Shown here piece by piece: positions 52,472 through 61,163 of a DNA stretch of 64,000 bases (the first letter of the stretch is position 1; each line of letters starts with the position of its first letter). The position numbers and the translations under genes are program-made. The notes below the pieces were generated by a model. The model searched no databases and was not told the DNA's origin. It saw nothing but the letters and a program-made list of their open reading frames with translations. The DNA comes from Vibrio algivorus (lineage in GTDB: Bacteria > Pseudomonadota > Gammaproteobacteria > Enterobacterales > Vibrionaceae). The stretch is from NCBI RefSeq assembly GCF_002218005.2, contig NZ_AP018678.1:124001-188000 (forward strand), in the 5' to 3' direction.

Positions 52472-53842
52472 TTATTCGCTTGAGCTGTTGGTGATGTGTT
52501 TAAAGCTTTTACGGAAAATCATCCAAGCATTTAATCCTGCCAACAAATTCCCGAATAAAGCGCCGATAAATAATCCTTTAATACCTCCTAGCTGTGAACC
52601 TAACCATAAACAAGGCAGGAAGAAGACAAAGAGGCGTAGTGCGGAAATCCATAAAGCGGAGTAAGAGCGGCCAATTGCATTGGATAAGGATACCATCAAC
52701 ATACAAACGCCTAGAGAACCAAGACTTAACGGTACGATAGTAAGATGCCAATGCAAAATATGTGTCACTTCTTGATCGCTAGTCATTAACTTCGCTAAAT
52801 CATTAGCAGCCAAAAAGGTGATGAATGCTATGACCAGCTGGAATAGTAAAATAAAGCGAATCGCAATCGCGGTGAGTTTTTTTATATCCTCATACTGCTT
52901 AGCGCCTAACAGTCTGCCAACCATCGGTGGCATGGACATGGTAAGTGCTAAGACGGCAACGATGGCGAAGAATTCATAACGTGATCCGATTGCCCATGCA
53001 GCAACCGCTGTCGTACCAAAACTGGCTAATAACTTAGTGGCAAGCATCGAAGACACAGGTGGTAGTAGCTGACTCACCATTGCTGGTCCCATAATGTTAG
53101 CGAGCGAGCCAATACTGCGACGAATATTTAAGTCGCTCCAGTCAAAATCAATCCAACCTTTAGCCCACACTTTGGGTGTTACCACAATTAAACCAACCGA
53201 AAATGAGAGTAATGTTGCGATGGCAGCGCCATTAATTCCCAGGCCAAAAGTAAAGATAAATAGAGGGTCGAGCGCCATATTGAGCAGACTAGTCACCATC
53301 ATCATACTGCCCGGTAAAATCGTATTACCATTGGCGCGACATAAGCTATAAAAGAAATACAGTAAAGCGCCACACCATGCACTGAGAAGCCAATAAACCC
53401 AGTAACTACTTACAATAGGATGAATCGTCTCGGGCGCACTTAATAAGTCGAGAATTGGAATACGTAGACTATAAATAATGCAAGAAAACAAGGCGATACC
53501 AACGCTACCGATAGTGACGACCAGTCCACCTAACTGCTTTGCATAGCGAAAATTATTTTGTCCGAGTGCTTTTGAAATGACAGCAGTGGTGGCGATTCCT
53601 AAACCCACTTGTAAGCCAATAATGATCATTTGAATTGGTTGAGTAAAGCCTTGTGCCGCAAGAGGTAAAACACCCAGCTGCCCGATAAATGCGCTATCTA
53701 CCAATTGAAAACTCATAAGCGACAGCACGCCAAATAACATTGGCCAGGTTTGCTGAAATAATTGACGAGCAAGTGAAGAAGTCGGTGATGAAGTCACAAA
53801 AATAAAGTTCCTACTTAAGGCGTTTAATGGTGGGTTAATCAC
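52472..53842 (-). CDS. MATE-family efflux pump
   Basis: 456 residues, twelve predicted helices, multidrug and toxin extrusion type driven by Na+ or H+. Landmarks: PMLFGVLSLMSFQLVDSAFI in helix 1 and VGLGIATTAVISKALGQNNF. The frame opens with GTG at 53842, eight bases inside the upstream regulator; a GTG at 53797 (VTSSPTSS) has AGGAAC before it and is an equal candidate. Substrate unknown. Overlap with a Cys-rich regulator suggests local control. Confidence 0.82.
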   Translation of the reverse strand: MINPPLNALSRNFIFVTSSPTSSLARQLFQQTWPMLFGVLSLMSFQLVDSAFIGQLGVLPLAAQGFTQPIQMIIIGLQVGLGIATTAVISKALGQNNFRYAKQLGGLVVTIGSVGIALFSCIIYSLRIPILDLLSAPETIHPIVSSYWVYWLLSAWCGALLYFFYSLCRANGNTILPGSMMMVTSLLNMALDPLFIFTFGLGINGAAIATLLSFSVGLIVVTPKVWAKGWIDFDWSDLNIRRSIGSLANIMGPAMVSQLLPPVSSMLATKLLASFGTTAVAAWAIGSRYEFFAIVAVLALTMSMPPMVGRLLGAKQYEDIKKLTAIAIRFILLFQLVIAFITFLAANDLAKLMTSDQEVTHILHWHLTIVPLSLGSLGVCMLMVSLSNAIGRSYSALWISALRLFVFFLPCLWLGSQLGGIKGLFIGALFGNLLAGLNAWMIFRKSFKHITNSSSE

Positions 53843-54461
53843 CCTTGATAGGGGTAATCAGGTAACAGCAACGATGCGAGCCTGCAATAATGTGTTCTTG
53901 GTGAACGACTTTGCATTCGTTTTCCAGTAAGGTTTGGAAGATATTCAGCTCTGATTGACACAATGCTGGGCATTGTTTCGCGGTATGACAAATTGGACAA
54001 TGGTTTTCAATGAGTTGATATCCAGTCTCTGTAGTTTCAAGCTCCGCCATGTAACCTTCTTGCTCTCGCAATTGAACTAAAGTTTGTAGTTTTTGTTCGG
54101 TACTAGAACATTGGGATAAATTTTGCTGATAGCGCTGGAGAATTTTTGCTTCTCTCTGGGCGGTAACCTTTTCAATCCCTTGTTGGCCATAGGCGTGGCC
54201 AATAGCGTTGATGATATCAATACTAAGATCTTGGTGGCGATCGATAAATTGGTCATGGCCCTTTTGGGTTAAAGACCAGTGACGGGCTGGGCGTCCCACT
54301 TTGACTTTAATGTCGGAGTGGTTTAGTAACCCTTCATCTTCTAACGCTTGTAGATGTTGGCGTGCACCCATGCTGGTGATCGATAACTCATCGGCCAGTT
54401 GGCGCGCGGTAATTTTTCCTTCACGCTTTATTTTATGGAGAATTTTATCGCTGCTTTTCAT
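53835..54461 (-). CDS. SufR-like winged-helix regulator with cysteine cluster
   Basis: 208 residues. N-terminal winged helix of DeoR/ArsR type (ITARQLADELSITSMGARQH, LQALEDEGLLNHSDIKV) with GRPARHWSLTQKGHDQF typical of the SufR group. The C-terminal HCPICHTAKQCPALC plus later Cys and CC at the end (HRCCYLI) could hold a 4Fe-4S cluster or zinc. SufR itself senses Fe-S status. The 3' end overlaps the MATE gene by eight bases, so it may regulate the pump; ligand unknown. Confidence 0.75.
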   Translation of the reverse strand: MKSSDKILHKIKREGKITARQLADELSITSMGARQHLQALEDEGLLNHSDIKVKVGRPARHWSLTQKGHDQFIDRHQDLSIDIINAIGHAYGQQGIEKVTAQREAKILQRYQQNLSQCSSTEQKLQTLVQLREQEGYMAELETTETGYQLIENHCPICHTAKQCPALCQSELNIFQTLLENECKVVHQEHIIAGSHRCCYLITPIKGD

Positions 54462-54577
54462 TGATTGCCTTTGGGGGCTGTATTGTGCCGCGTTTTGGAA
54501 GTCACTTGGCTATATGATGGCGCAAAAATTAAATAAAGCAAATGCTTAACATACTCTAAAATCCTTTGTAAGGAGAA

Positions 54578-54605
54578 TAAAAAACGCAACCCGAAAGTTG
54601 CGTTT
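54578..54605 (-). terminator. Terminator after glpX
   Basis: Minus-strand stem AAACGCAAC / GTTGCGTTT, loop TTTCGG, followed by T residues. Twenty-six bases after the glpX stop. Confidence 0.88.
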
Positions 54606-54611
54606 GTAAGC

Positions 54612-54641
54612 TATACCCAAGTAAACTCGAATTATAAGATG
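54612..54641. repeat. Dispersed repeat fragment, family A, at the glpX stop
   Basis: TATACCCAAGTAAACTCGAA then TTATAAGATG. The glpX stop codon (54632-54634) lies within it. Confidence 0.5.
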
Positions 54642-55639
54642 TGCTGTCTTACTTCATCATCTTTACGTTCAAGGTAGTGAATCGACTTGATGCGACGAAT
54701 CGTACGGCTCTTACCACGAATCACTAAGGTTTCTGTGGTTGCGATATTTCCTGTACGAGTGATACCTTCAAGTAGGTCACCTTTGGTAATACCGGTTGCA
54801 GCAAAGACTACATTATCACTGCGCGCCATATCATCCATTTTTAAGATCACATTTGCTTGTACACCCATTTCGGCGCAACGTTGTAATTCTAATTCACCGT
54901 GAGTGCGGTTTTCTGGAGTATCCCCTTTAACTTCATGACGAGGTAGTAGACGACCTTGCATGTCACCATCTAATGCACGAATGACTGCCGCAGATACAAC
55001 ACCTTCAGGTGCGCCACCAATGCAGTACATCATGTCCACTTCGCTATCTGGCATACAAGTTAAAATAGAAGCTGCAACATCACCATCTGGCACGGCAAAA
55101 ACACGAGCACCCATTTGTTGAATTTTAGCGATAATCTCGTCATGGCGAGGTTTGGCTAAAGTGATAACAGTCAGTTCATTGAGTGGCTTATTAAGTGCTT
55201 TAGCGACATTTAAGATGTTATCTTCAACCGATTTAGAAAGATCAAGACAACCTTTAGCACCAGGACCCACGACAAGTTTTTCCATATACATATCAGGAGC
55301 TTTTAAGAAGCTACCTTTTTCGCCTGCTGCCAGTACTGCTAGTGCATTCGACTGACCCATAGCGGTCATACGGGTGCCTTCGATTGGGTCAACCGCGATA
55401 TCGACTGCATCGCCACCTAGGCCAACTTGCTCACCAATATAAAGCATTGGTGCTTCATCAATTTCACCTTCACCGATAACAATTTCACCGCTGATTTCTG
55501 TGTCATTCAGTAGGGTACGCATTACGGCTACTGCAGCGCCATCGGCTGCGTTCTTATCGCCTCGGCCTAACCATTTATATCCGGCAAGCGCAGCACCTTC
55601 TGTGACTCGAGAAAATGCCAATGCTAAATCGCGTTTCAT
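54632..55639 (-). CDS. glpX: Fructose-1,6-bisphosphatase class II
   Basis: Gluconeogenic phosphatase, Mn-dependent, 335 residues (E. coli 336). EIVIGEGEIDEAPMLYIGE and DIAVDPIEGTRMTAMGQSNA carry the metal and substrate sites. MKRDLALAFSRVTEGAALAG opens the chain. ATG 55639. Not in a glpFK operon here. The opposing reaction, pfkA, lies about 4 kb away. Confidence 0.95.
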   Translation of the reverse strand: MKRDLALAFSRVTEGAALAGYKWLGRGDKNAADGAAVAVMRTLLNDTEISGEIVIGEGEIDEAPMLYIGEQVGLGGDAVDIAVDPIEGTRMTAMGQSNALAVLAAGEKGSFLKAPDMYMEKLVVGPGAKGCLDLSKSVEDNILNVAKALNKPLNELTVITLAKPRHDEIIAKIQQMGARVFAVPDGDVAASILTCMPDSEVDMMYCIGGAPEGVVSAAVIRALDGDMQGRLLPRHEVKGDTPENRTHGELELQRCAEMGVQANVILKMDDMARSDNVVFAATGITKGDLLEGITRTGNIATTETLVIRGKSRTIRRIKSIHYLERKDDEVRQHIL

Positions 55640-55684
55640 ACTGACTCCAAATAAAACAAAGGGAAGAAAATTATGCGGCGCATT

Positions 55685-55945
55685 TTAGCACAGCCAGAAC
55701 GGTAACGTTTGCTTTTTTGGTTGGATCATTACGCAACGATAGCTACAGAGGTCTTCATAGAGCTCATTAAAGGGAGTCAATATGCGGGCTAATGTCATAA
55801 TTGAGTTAGCTTTGCTGTTTTTTTGCGCAACCGAACAAAAATAGTTAAATAAGACGGTGGCGCTTACAACGAAGCTGAGTAGAATGAGGGTAACAAACGT
55901 GATAGGGCGTGACCTTGGGTTAGCTTTATTGCTCACCATGATCAT
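55685..55945 (-). CDS. Possible small single-helix membrane protein
   Basis: No family recognised. 86 residues with one strong hydrophobic segment (ITFVTLILLSFVVSATVLFN) after a basic N-terminus (SNKANPRSRP), and a Cys-bearing tail ending LPFWLC. No ribosome site is convincing before either ATG (55945 or 55939), which lowers confidence. It ends 45 bases before glpX on the same strand and is divergent from zapB. It may be a chance open frame. Confidence 0.35.
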   Translation of the reverse strand: MIMVSNKANPRSRPITFVTLILLSFVVSATVLFNYFCSVAQKNSKANSIMTLARILTPFNELYEDLCSYRCVMIQPKKQTLPFWLC

Positions 55946-55961
55946 TTTATAGGTATCAGAG

Positions 55962-56204
55962 ATGTCTTTCGAAGTATTAGAACAGCTAGAAGCAAAAATT
56001 CAAACCGCGGTAGATACTATTGCATTATTACAAATGGAAGTTGACGAGCTTAAAGAAAAGAATCAACAACTAGCTTCAGAAGCCGGTCAACTACGCGAAG
56101 GTCGTGAAGAGTTAGAACAACAAACTCAAGCGATGCGCCAAGAGCAGCAAGCATGGCAAGAGCGTATCCGTAACCTACTTGGTAAAATGGATGACGTTGA
56201 ATAA
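55962..56204 (+). CDS. zapB: Cell division protein ZapB
   Basis: 80-residue coiled-coil protein (E. coli 81) that binds ZapA and strengthens the FtsZ ring, linking it to the chromosome terminus through MatP. Nearly all heptads: LEQLEAKIQTAVDTIALLQM then EVDELKEKNQQLASEAGQLR. Start MSFEVLEQLEAKIQ is the family's. Followed by a family B repeat and a bidirectional terminator. Confidence 0.96.
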   Translation: MSFEVLEQLEAKIQTAVDTIALLQMEVDELKEKNQQLASEAGQLREGREELEQQTQAMRQEQQAWQERIRNLLGKMDDVE

Positions 56205-56222
56205 TTAAAGCTATTATCGTTT

Positions 56223-56308
56223 TATACCCGTCATACTTGAAGCTGCAGTTTTGTTGTCAGTGTTCATTCACTTGTCTCCTCACTGCAACTCCAATGACTT
56301 TGGGTATA
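56223..56308. repeat. Dispersed palindromic repeat, family B (copy 2)
   Basis: TATACCCGTCATACTTGAAG on the left, CCAATGACTTTGGGTATA on the right, with CTGCAG and CTGCAACTC inside. Reverse complement of the element before prlC. Confidence 0.82.
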
Positions 56309-56330
56309 GATAGCAGTAGATAAACAAAAA

Positions 56331-56357
56331 ACAGAGCCGATTGAGCTCTGTTTTTTT
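56331..56357. terminator. Bidirectional terminator between zapB and rraA
   Basis: Stem ACAGAGC / GCTCTGT, loop CGATTGA, seven T residues on the plus side and a matching A tract on the other. Confidence 0.88.
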
Positions 56358-56383
56358 GTTTATAAGAATTTGAGGAGATGAGA

Positions 56384-56914
56384 TTAACGGTTTAAAGGCT
56401 CAACGTCGTCTAGTTCTTCATCTAACTCTAGATCAACATCTAACGGTTCTTGAGAAATGATCACACCAGTATTGTCGGCATAAAGGTGATCTTCAGGTAA
56501 GAAGGTAACCCCACCAAAGTTGACCGGTACATCGACTTCACCGATGTTGTTCTGAGTGGCTCCGACAGGAATAGCAGCAATGGCTTGAATGCCAATTTCC
56601 ATTTCTTCTAAGTCATCAATTTCACGAACACAGCCGTAAACCACTAGGCCTTCCCAGTCATTTTCTTCTGCTAACGCGGCAATCTCAGCATCAATCAGTG
56701 CACGACGCAGTGAGCCGCCGCCATCAATTAATAGCACTCGACCAGTACCATCTTCTTGTAAAATAGAACGAATAATGCCGTTATCTTCAAAGCATTTCAC
56801 TGTGGTTAATTGGCCTGCGAATGAGGTTAAGCCACCAAAATTACTGAACATAGGCTCAACAACATCAACTTGGTCTTGGTAAATATCACACAGTGCAGAG
56901 GTATTATATTCCAT
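56384..56914 (-). CDS. rraA: Ribonuclease E inhibitor RraA
   Basis: Binds the C-terminal scaffold of RNase E and modulates mRNA decay. 176 residues (E. coli 161) with family blocks MEYNTSALCDIYQDQVDVVE, GRVLLIDGGGSLRRALIDAE and VYGCVREIDDLEEMEIG. The extra length is an acidic tail (LELDEELDDVEPLNR) usual in vibrios. Next gene upstream is menA, as in E. coli (menA-rraA). Confidence 0.95.
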   Translation of the reverse strand: MEYNTSALCDIYQDQVDVVEPMFSNFGGLTSFAGQLTTVKCFEDNGIIRSILQEDGTGRVLLIDGGGSLRRALIDAEIAALAEENDWEGLVVYGCVREIDDLEEMEIGIQAIAAIPVGATQNNIGEVDVPVNFGGVTFLPEDHLYADNTGVIISQEPLDVDLELDEELDDVEPLNR

Positions 56915-57055
56915 AGTGGTTTTCTCTTTGCTTGCGGAGGATGGTTAAGAGTACATGACTAACGAGTATATAGGGTCATTATTGCTTTGCAATGACAAAG
57001 GACAATTTCCTGAAAAGACTTTGATCTCATCAGGGTAATCGTCCTGAACAGAGTG

Positions 57056-57964
57056 TTATTGGCCTAAAACCATAACAATTGAAAATACGATATTGGTGAT
57101 AAAGGCACATTTCACCATATCCGGTAACATAGGTACAAACTGCTTAGCTTGTTGGATATTCCAGATAGTCTTGCCATGTTTGAATATGAGCAGCAGTGGT
57201 AATAACATAAACACATTTAGCCAGATTGGTTGAGTGTGCATAACCAGGTAAATGGCCATAGTTAGCCAACCGAAAGCCAACAAACCTAGGTGATAGCATT
57301 TGGCTTTTTCAATGCCTATCCTAACCACTAAGGTGCGCTTGTTACTCACTGTGTCATTTTCCACATCACGCATATTGTTGATATTCAACACGCCCATTGA
57401 GAATAAACCAGAGCCAATTGCTGGTAGTAGCAAGTCTGTTTTAACCGTGCCGGTATGTAAGAAGTAGGTACCTAAAATGGCTAATAGACCAAAGAAAATA
57501 AATACCGAAATATCACCAAGGCCGATGTAGCCATAAGGCTTGCTACCCATGGTGTAGGCGATTGAGCTAATAATTGACAGTAAGCCTAAAAATATGAAAG
57601 CCATAATACTGGTTGGACTTTGTAGGGCATAAAACACCAGAGCCAATCCACTGATCACAATAAAGACAATATTCAGTGTGATCGCTTTTTTCATCCCAGC
57701 TTGGGTGATCATTCCTTGTTGCATGCCACGAATTGGACCTATTCGGTTTTCATTATCGGTGCCTTGGACGGCATCTCCGTAGTCATTAGCAAGGTTAGAT
57801 AAGATTTGCAGTAGGGTTGCTGTAAGTAATGCCAAAAGAGAAATCGCAAGTGAAAAATGGTGGTCGGCATAAGCAAGGCTACTTCCTGTTGCAATCGCAG
57901 CGATCGCAAGCAGTAAGGTTTTGGGTCTAGCGGCATCAAGCCAAATAGCTAAGGATGATTTCAT
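57056..57964 (-). CDS. menA: 1,4-dihydroxy-2-naphthoate octaprenyltransferase
   Basis: Membrane UbiA-family enzyme adding the polyprenyl chain in menaquinone synthesis. 302 residues, about nine helices; the Asp-rich prenyl site is in NLANDYGDAVQGTDNENR, and the second in NINNMRDVENDTVSNKRT. Menaquinone is the likely electron source for TtrC, so this step supports the anaerobic respiration seen elsewhere in the window. Confidence 0.95.
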   Translation of the reverse strand: MKSSLAIWLDAARPKTLLLAIAAIATGSSLAYADHHFSLAISLLALLTATLLQILSNLANDYGDAVQGTDNENRIGPIRGMQQGMITQAGMKKAITLNIVFIVISGLALVFYALQSPTSIMAFIFLGLLSIISSIAYTMGSKPYGYIGLGDISVFIFFGLLAILGTYFLHTGTVKTDLLLPAIGSGLFSMGVLNINNMRDVENDTVSNKRTLVVRIGIEKAKCYHLGLLAFGWLTMAIYLVMHTQPIWLNVFMLLPLLLIFKHGKTIWNIQQAKQFVPMLPDMVKCAFITNIVFSIVMVLGQ

Positions 57965-58023
57965 AGTCTCATACAGTTAAGGTTACTTGAGTGTAATTAT
58001 ATCAAGTCGTTGTCAAAAATAAC

Positions 58024-58049
58024 AAAAGCCCGCAATGGTGCGAGCTTTT
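58024..58049 (-). terminator. Terminator after hslVU
   Basis: Minus-strand stem AAAAGCTCGCA / TGCGGGCTTTT, one wobble, loop CCAT. The T tract is part of the stem, so strength is moderate. Confidence 0.7.
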
Positions 58050-58072
58050 AGTTTGTTTTATTTAAGACTAGT

Positions 58073-59410
58073 TTACAGGATAAAGCGACTTAAATCTTCA
58101 TCTGCAACAAATTCACCTAGGCGTTGCTTAACGTAATCGCCATCAATTGAGATCTTCATCCCAGGGTTATCGGTGGCATCAAATGAAATATCATCCATTA
58201 GGCGTTCCATAACCGTATGCAAGCGACGTGCACCAATGTTTTCGGTGGTTTCGTTGACTTGCCATGCAGCTTCAGCAATTTGAGTAATCCCGTCTTCGGT
58301 AAATTCAATGTTGACATTTTCCGTGGCCATTAATGCGCAATATTGCTCGGTTAATGATGCATTCGGTTCAGTCAAAATACGTTTAAAGTCATGACTACTT
58401 AGCGCTTCTAATTCAACGCGAATTGGTAAGCGGCCTTGTAATTCAGGGATTAAATCTGAAGGGCGAGCTACTTGGAATGCACCTGATGCTACAAACAAAA
58501 TATGATCTGTACGAACCATACCGTGTTTAGTTGACACTGTGCTGCCTTCGACTAATGGTAGCAAGTCACGTTGTACACCTTCACGAGAAACATCACCACC
58601 GCCGCTTTGATCGGCACGTTTACAAATTTTATCAATCTCATCAATGAACACGATGCCGTTGTTTTCAACATTGAAAATCGCTTGTTCTTTTAAGTCTTCT
58701 TGATTGACGAGTTTGGCCGCTTCTTCTTCGGTCAATGCTTTGAAGGCATCTTTAATTTTCATCTTACGGCTTTTTTTAGTATCGCCCGCAAGGTTTTGGA
58801 ACATGCCTTGAAGTTGATTGGTCATCTCTTCCATACCTGGAGGTGCCATGATTTCTACACCCATTTGCGGGGCGGCAACATCAACATCAATTTCTTTATC
58901 GTCTAACTGGCCTTCACGTAGCTTTTTACGGAATACTTGGCGAGTATTAGAAGTGCTTTCTTGTGACTTTTCGTCTTGTCCCCAGCCTTCACGAGGTGGT
59001 GGGAGTAAGGCGTCAAGAATACGTTCTTCCGCTTGTTCTTCGGCGCGAAATTGTACTTTTTCCATTTCACGCTGGTGAGTCAGTTTGATCGATACATCCG
59101 TTAGATCACGAATGATAGATTCGACTTCTTTACCAACATAACCCACTTCGGTGAATTTGGTTGCTTCGACTTTAATGAATGGCGCATGAGCTAATTTCGC
59201 TAAGCGGCGAGCAATTTCTGTTTTACCCACACCAGTTGGACCGATCATTAAAATATTTTTTGGGGTCACTTCTGCGCGTAGATTTTCATCGAGTTGCATA
59301 CGACGCCAACGGTTACGCAGTGCAATCGCAACCGCACGTTTCGCTTTATCTTGACCAATGATGTGTTGATTGAGTTCATGAACAATTTCACGAGGTGTCA
59401 TCTCAGACAT
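58073..59410 (-). CDS. hslU: ATP-dependent protease ATPase subunit HslU
   Basis: AAA+ unfoldase of the HslVU protease, 445 residues (E. coli 443). MSEMTPREIVHELNQHIIGQ start; Walker A MIGPTGVGKTEIARRLAKLA; pore motif KEVGYVGKEV-like stretch (TEVGYVGKEVESI); Walker B NGIVFIDEIDKICK; sensor 2 GARRLHTVMERLMDDISFDA. The C-terminal tail EDLSRFIL docks HslV. Read with hslV, 104 bases upstream. Confidence 0.97.
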   Translation of the reverse strand: MSEMTPREIVHELNQHIIGQDKAKRAVAIALRNRWRRMQLDENLRAEVTPKNILMIGPTGVGKTEIARRLAKLAHAPFIKVEATKFTEVGYVGKEVESIIRDLTDVSIKLTHQREMEKVQFRAEEQAEERILDALLPPPREGWGQDEKSQESTSNTRQVFRKKLREGQLDDKEIDVDVAAPQMGVEIMAPPGMEEMTNQLQGMFQNLAGDTKKSRKMKIKDAFKALTEEEAAKLVNQEDLKEQAIFNVENNGIVFIDEIDKICKRADQSGGGDVSREGVQRDLLPLVEGSTVSTKHGMVRTDHILFVASGAFQVARPSDLIPELQGRLPIRVELEALSSHDFKRILTEPNASLTEQYCALMATENVNIEFTEDGITQIAEAAWQVNETTENIGARRLHTVMERLMDDISFDATDNPGMKISIDGDYVKQRLGEFVADEDLSRFIL

Positions 59411-59514
59411 AACGTTATCCTTTTACCCTATAAGTGATCCATGAGTGTCAGTCATGGGTGGTAAATCTTGTGTGGCCTTGAGCTCGAGCGCGAAATACAA
59501 AGGCCAGATGAGAT

Positions 59515-60033
59515 TTATAGTTCTTCGATGGTGTGGTGGTGGTTAGTGAACACACAAATATCGCCAGCAATCGTTAAGGCTTTTTCAGCGATTTCGCGAG
59601 CTTCAAGGTCAGTATTTTCAAGTAGTGCTGTCGCAGCTGCTTGAGCAAAATTACCGCCAGAGCCAATAGCAATTAAGTCATTTTCAGGTTGAACTACATC
59701 GCCATTACCTGTGATGATAAGAGATGCCGTCTCATCAGCAACTGCTAATAATGCTTCTAGCTTACGTAACGCGCGATCACTACGCCAATCTTTAGCAAGC
59801 TCTACTGCTGCTTTGGTTAGGTGACCTTGGTGCATTTCTAGCTTACGTTCAAAACGTTCAAAAAGCGTGAATGCATCAGCGGTACCGCCAGCAAACCCTG
59901 CTAACACTTTATCATTATATAAACGGCGAACTTTTTTAGCGTTGCCTTTCATGACAGTGTTGCCTAATGAAACTTGGCCATCACCAGCGATGACGACTTT
60001 ATTGTTGCGGCGTACAGATACAATAGTAGTCAC
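59515..60033 (-). CDS. hslV: ATP-dependent protease peptidase subunit HslV
   Basis: Proteasome-like peptidase, 172 residues. The catalytic Thr follows Met1 (MTTIVSVRRNNKVVIAGDGQ) and must be freed by Met removal. LLAVADETASLIITGNGDVV and TNHHHTIEEL match E. coli. GTG start at 60033 with AAGAGG before it. Heat-shock promoter 35-63 bases upstream. Partner HslU follows. Confidence 0.97.
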   Translation of the reverse strand: MTTIVSVRRNNKVVIAGDGQVSLGNTVMKGNAKKVRRLYNDKVLAGFAGGTADAFTLFERFERKLEMHQGHLTKAAVELAKDWRSDRALRKLEALLAVADETASLIITGNGDVVQPENDLIAIGSGGNFAQAAATALLENTDLEAREIAEKALTIAGDICVFTNHHHTIEEL

Positions 60034-60067
60034 GAGAAACCTCTTAGTTATTCTGCTGTTTTAACTG

Positions 60068-60096
60068 ATATGAGGTTAGGACAAAAAGAATTCAAG
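60068..60096 (-). promoter_or_regulatory. Sigma-32 heat-shock promoter of hslVU
   Basis: Minus strand reads CTTGAA, then 15 bases, then CCTCATAT, against consensus CTTGAAA-N11-16-CCCCATNT. It is 35 bases before the hslV GTG. hslVU is a classic RpoH target. Confidence 0.75.
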
Positions 60097-60172
60097 AGAA
60101 AGGGCAATAAAATGTCGAGGGAGGAGGTTCATCAGAAAAATTGTCATCTCGGAAACGAGGGGCGAGTTATCC

Positions 60173-60234
60173 GGGATCTATCTATAGCGCGCTTTAAGTA
60201 GATCCCTGATGTCGCCTTACGGCTCTTCAGGGAT
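60173..60234. repeat. Two overlapping inverted repeats
   Basis: GGGATCTA (60173) pairs with TAGATCCC (60199), while ATCCCTGA (60202) pairs with TCAGGGAT (60227). The two stems share 60202-60206 and cannot both form. Confidence 0.7.
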
Positions 60235-60280
60235 GACGGTTTATATAAAATCTAGATTGATGTTGCAGGTTCTTTCTTTG

Positions 60281-60408
60281 TCGAGATACGAGCAGCGTAG
60301 CGATCGACCAACGAGACTCGATTCTGCTTTTTCTAGCAACTAGGAACTCGAAACTAGGGACTGTCTTTCCAAGAAACGATAAGCGAAGCGCCCAAGTAAC
60401 GAGATACG
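60281..60408. repeat. Family D modules and family C copy after ftsN
   Basis: GTCGAGATACGAGCAGCGTA at 60281, CTAGCAACTAGGAACTCGAA then ACTAGGGACTG at 60332, and AAGAAACGATAAGCGAAGCG then CCCAAGTAACGAG at 60371. This ends four bases from the ftsN stop. Confidence 0.65.
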
Positions 60409-60411
60409 TTT

Positions 60412-60990
60412 TTACTGCAACGTATCCTTCATGATGATACAAGGTTCAATTTTAGCGCGCTGTAGTACGTGTTGCTCTTTTACTGCATCACGTTTGAAGG
60501 TATATGGACCAAGAATAATGCGATACCAACTACTGCCTTCTAGCTTAACCACTTTGCTACTTAAGCCTTGAAACGCAATATTGGCTTTGCGCTGTTCTGC
60601 TTGAGATGGTGTTTTGTAAGCACCACATTGCATAATGTATGGAATCTTAGGTACTTCAACCTCTTTAGCCTTAACCTCAATTTCACGCTTAGGTAAGGTT
60701 TCCATGTAATCCCATTTTTCTTGTGGTGGTGGTGGAATGACTTCGGTGTTTTTCGGTTTTGGTGCCACATTCACCGGTAGGGTATTGGTTGCAGGAGCGG
60801 CTGGCTCTGGATCATTGTTTAGAACCGACAATAGATAGATAAATCCTGCGAGTAGAAGCACGGCAATAATTGCAGCTTTCCATGGAATAGCACGAGATGC
60901 CGGTTTCTTTTTTTGAGCCGGTCTTCTTTGGTTTCTATTGTTTTTCTTATTAGGAGTTGGACTCTTTCTTACGTAATCTCGGTTAGCCAC
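60412..60990 (-). CDS. ftsN: Cell division protein FtsN
   Basis: Trigger of septal peptidoglycan synthesis. 192 residues: a basic cytoplasmic tail that opens MANRDYVRKSPTPNKKNNRN (E. coli MAQRDYVRR), one membrane helix (AAIIAVLLLAGFIYLLSVL), a Pro-rich linker with PPPPQEKWDYMETLPKRE (the essential E domain region) and a C-terminal SPOR domain (IMQCGAYKTPSQAEQRKANI). It is much shorter than E. coli FtsN (319) because the linker is reduced. Between hslV and cytR, as in E. coli. Confidence 0.92.
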   Translation of the reverse strand: MANRDYVRKSPTPNKKNNRNQRRPAQKKKPASRAIPWKAAIIAVLLLAGFIYLLSVLNNDPEPAAPATNTLPVNVAPKPKNTEVIPPPPQEKWDYMETLPKREIEVKAKEVEVPKIPYIMQCGAYKTPSQAEQRKANIAFQGLSSKVVKLEGSSWYRIILGPYTFKRDAVKEQHVLQRAKIEPCIIMKDTLQ

Positions 60991-61130
60991 GGTATTTTCA
61001 ATAACTCAATAGAATAAAAAAGGAGCTATATGTTAATGCAGTTTTTTAACCAATACTATTATTAATCCAGTAAGAAGAGAGCCACGGTCTTAGTTACTGA
61101 AACCGCAGCGTGGTTGGTGATGTTGATTTA

Positions 61131-61156
61131 CCTCGCTGCGCTTCGAATTACGCTAC
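61131..61156. repeat. CGAGCAGCG-type repeat fragment (family D)
   Basis: ACCTCGCTGCGCTTCGAATT then ACGCTA, eight bases after the cytR stop on the minus strand. Confidence 0.5.
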
Positions 61157-61163
61157 TCTAATT

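Larger units (their letters stand above)
60034..60411. other. hslV-ftsN gap with repeats and competing hairpins
   Basis: No gene seen. Going from hslV toward ftsN: the hslV heat-shock promoter, two overlapping inverted repeats at 60173-60234, family D modules at 60281-60321 and 60371-60408, and a family C copy at 60332-60363. On the minus strand this is the ftsN 3' untranslated region. Confidence 0.65.
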
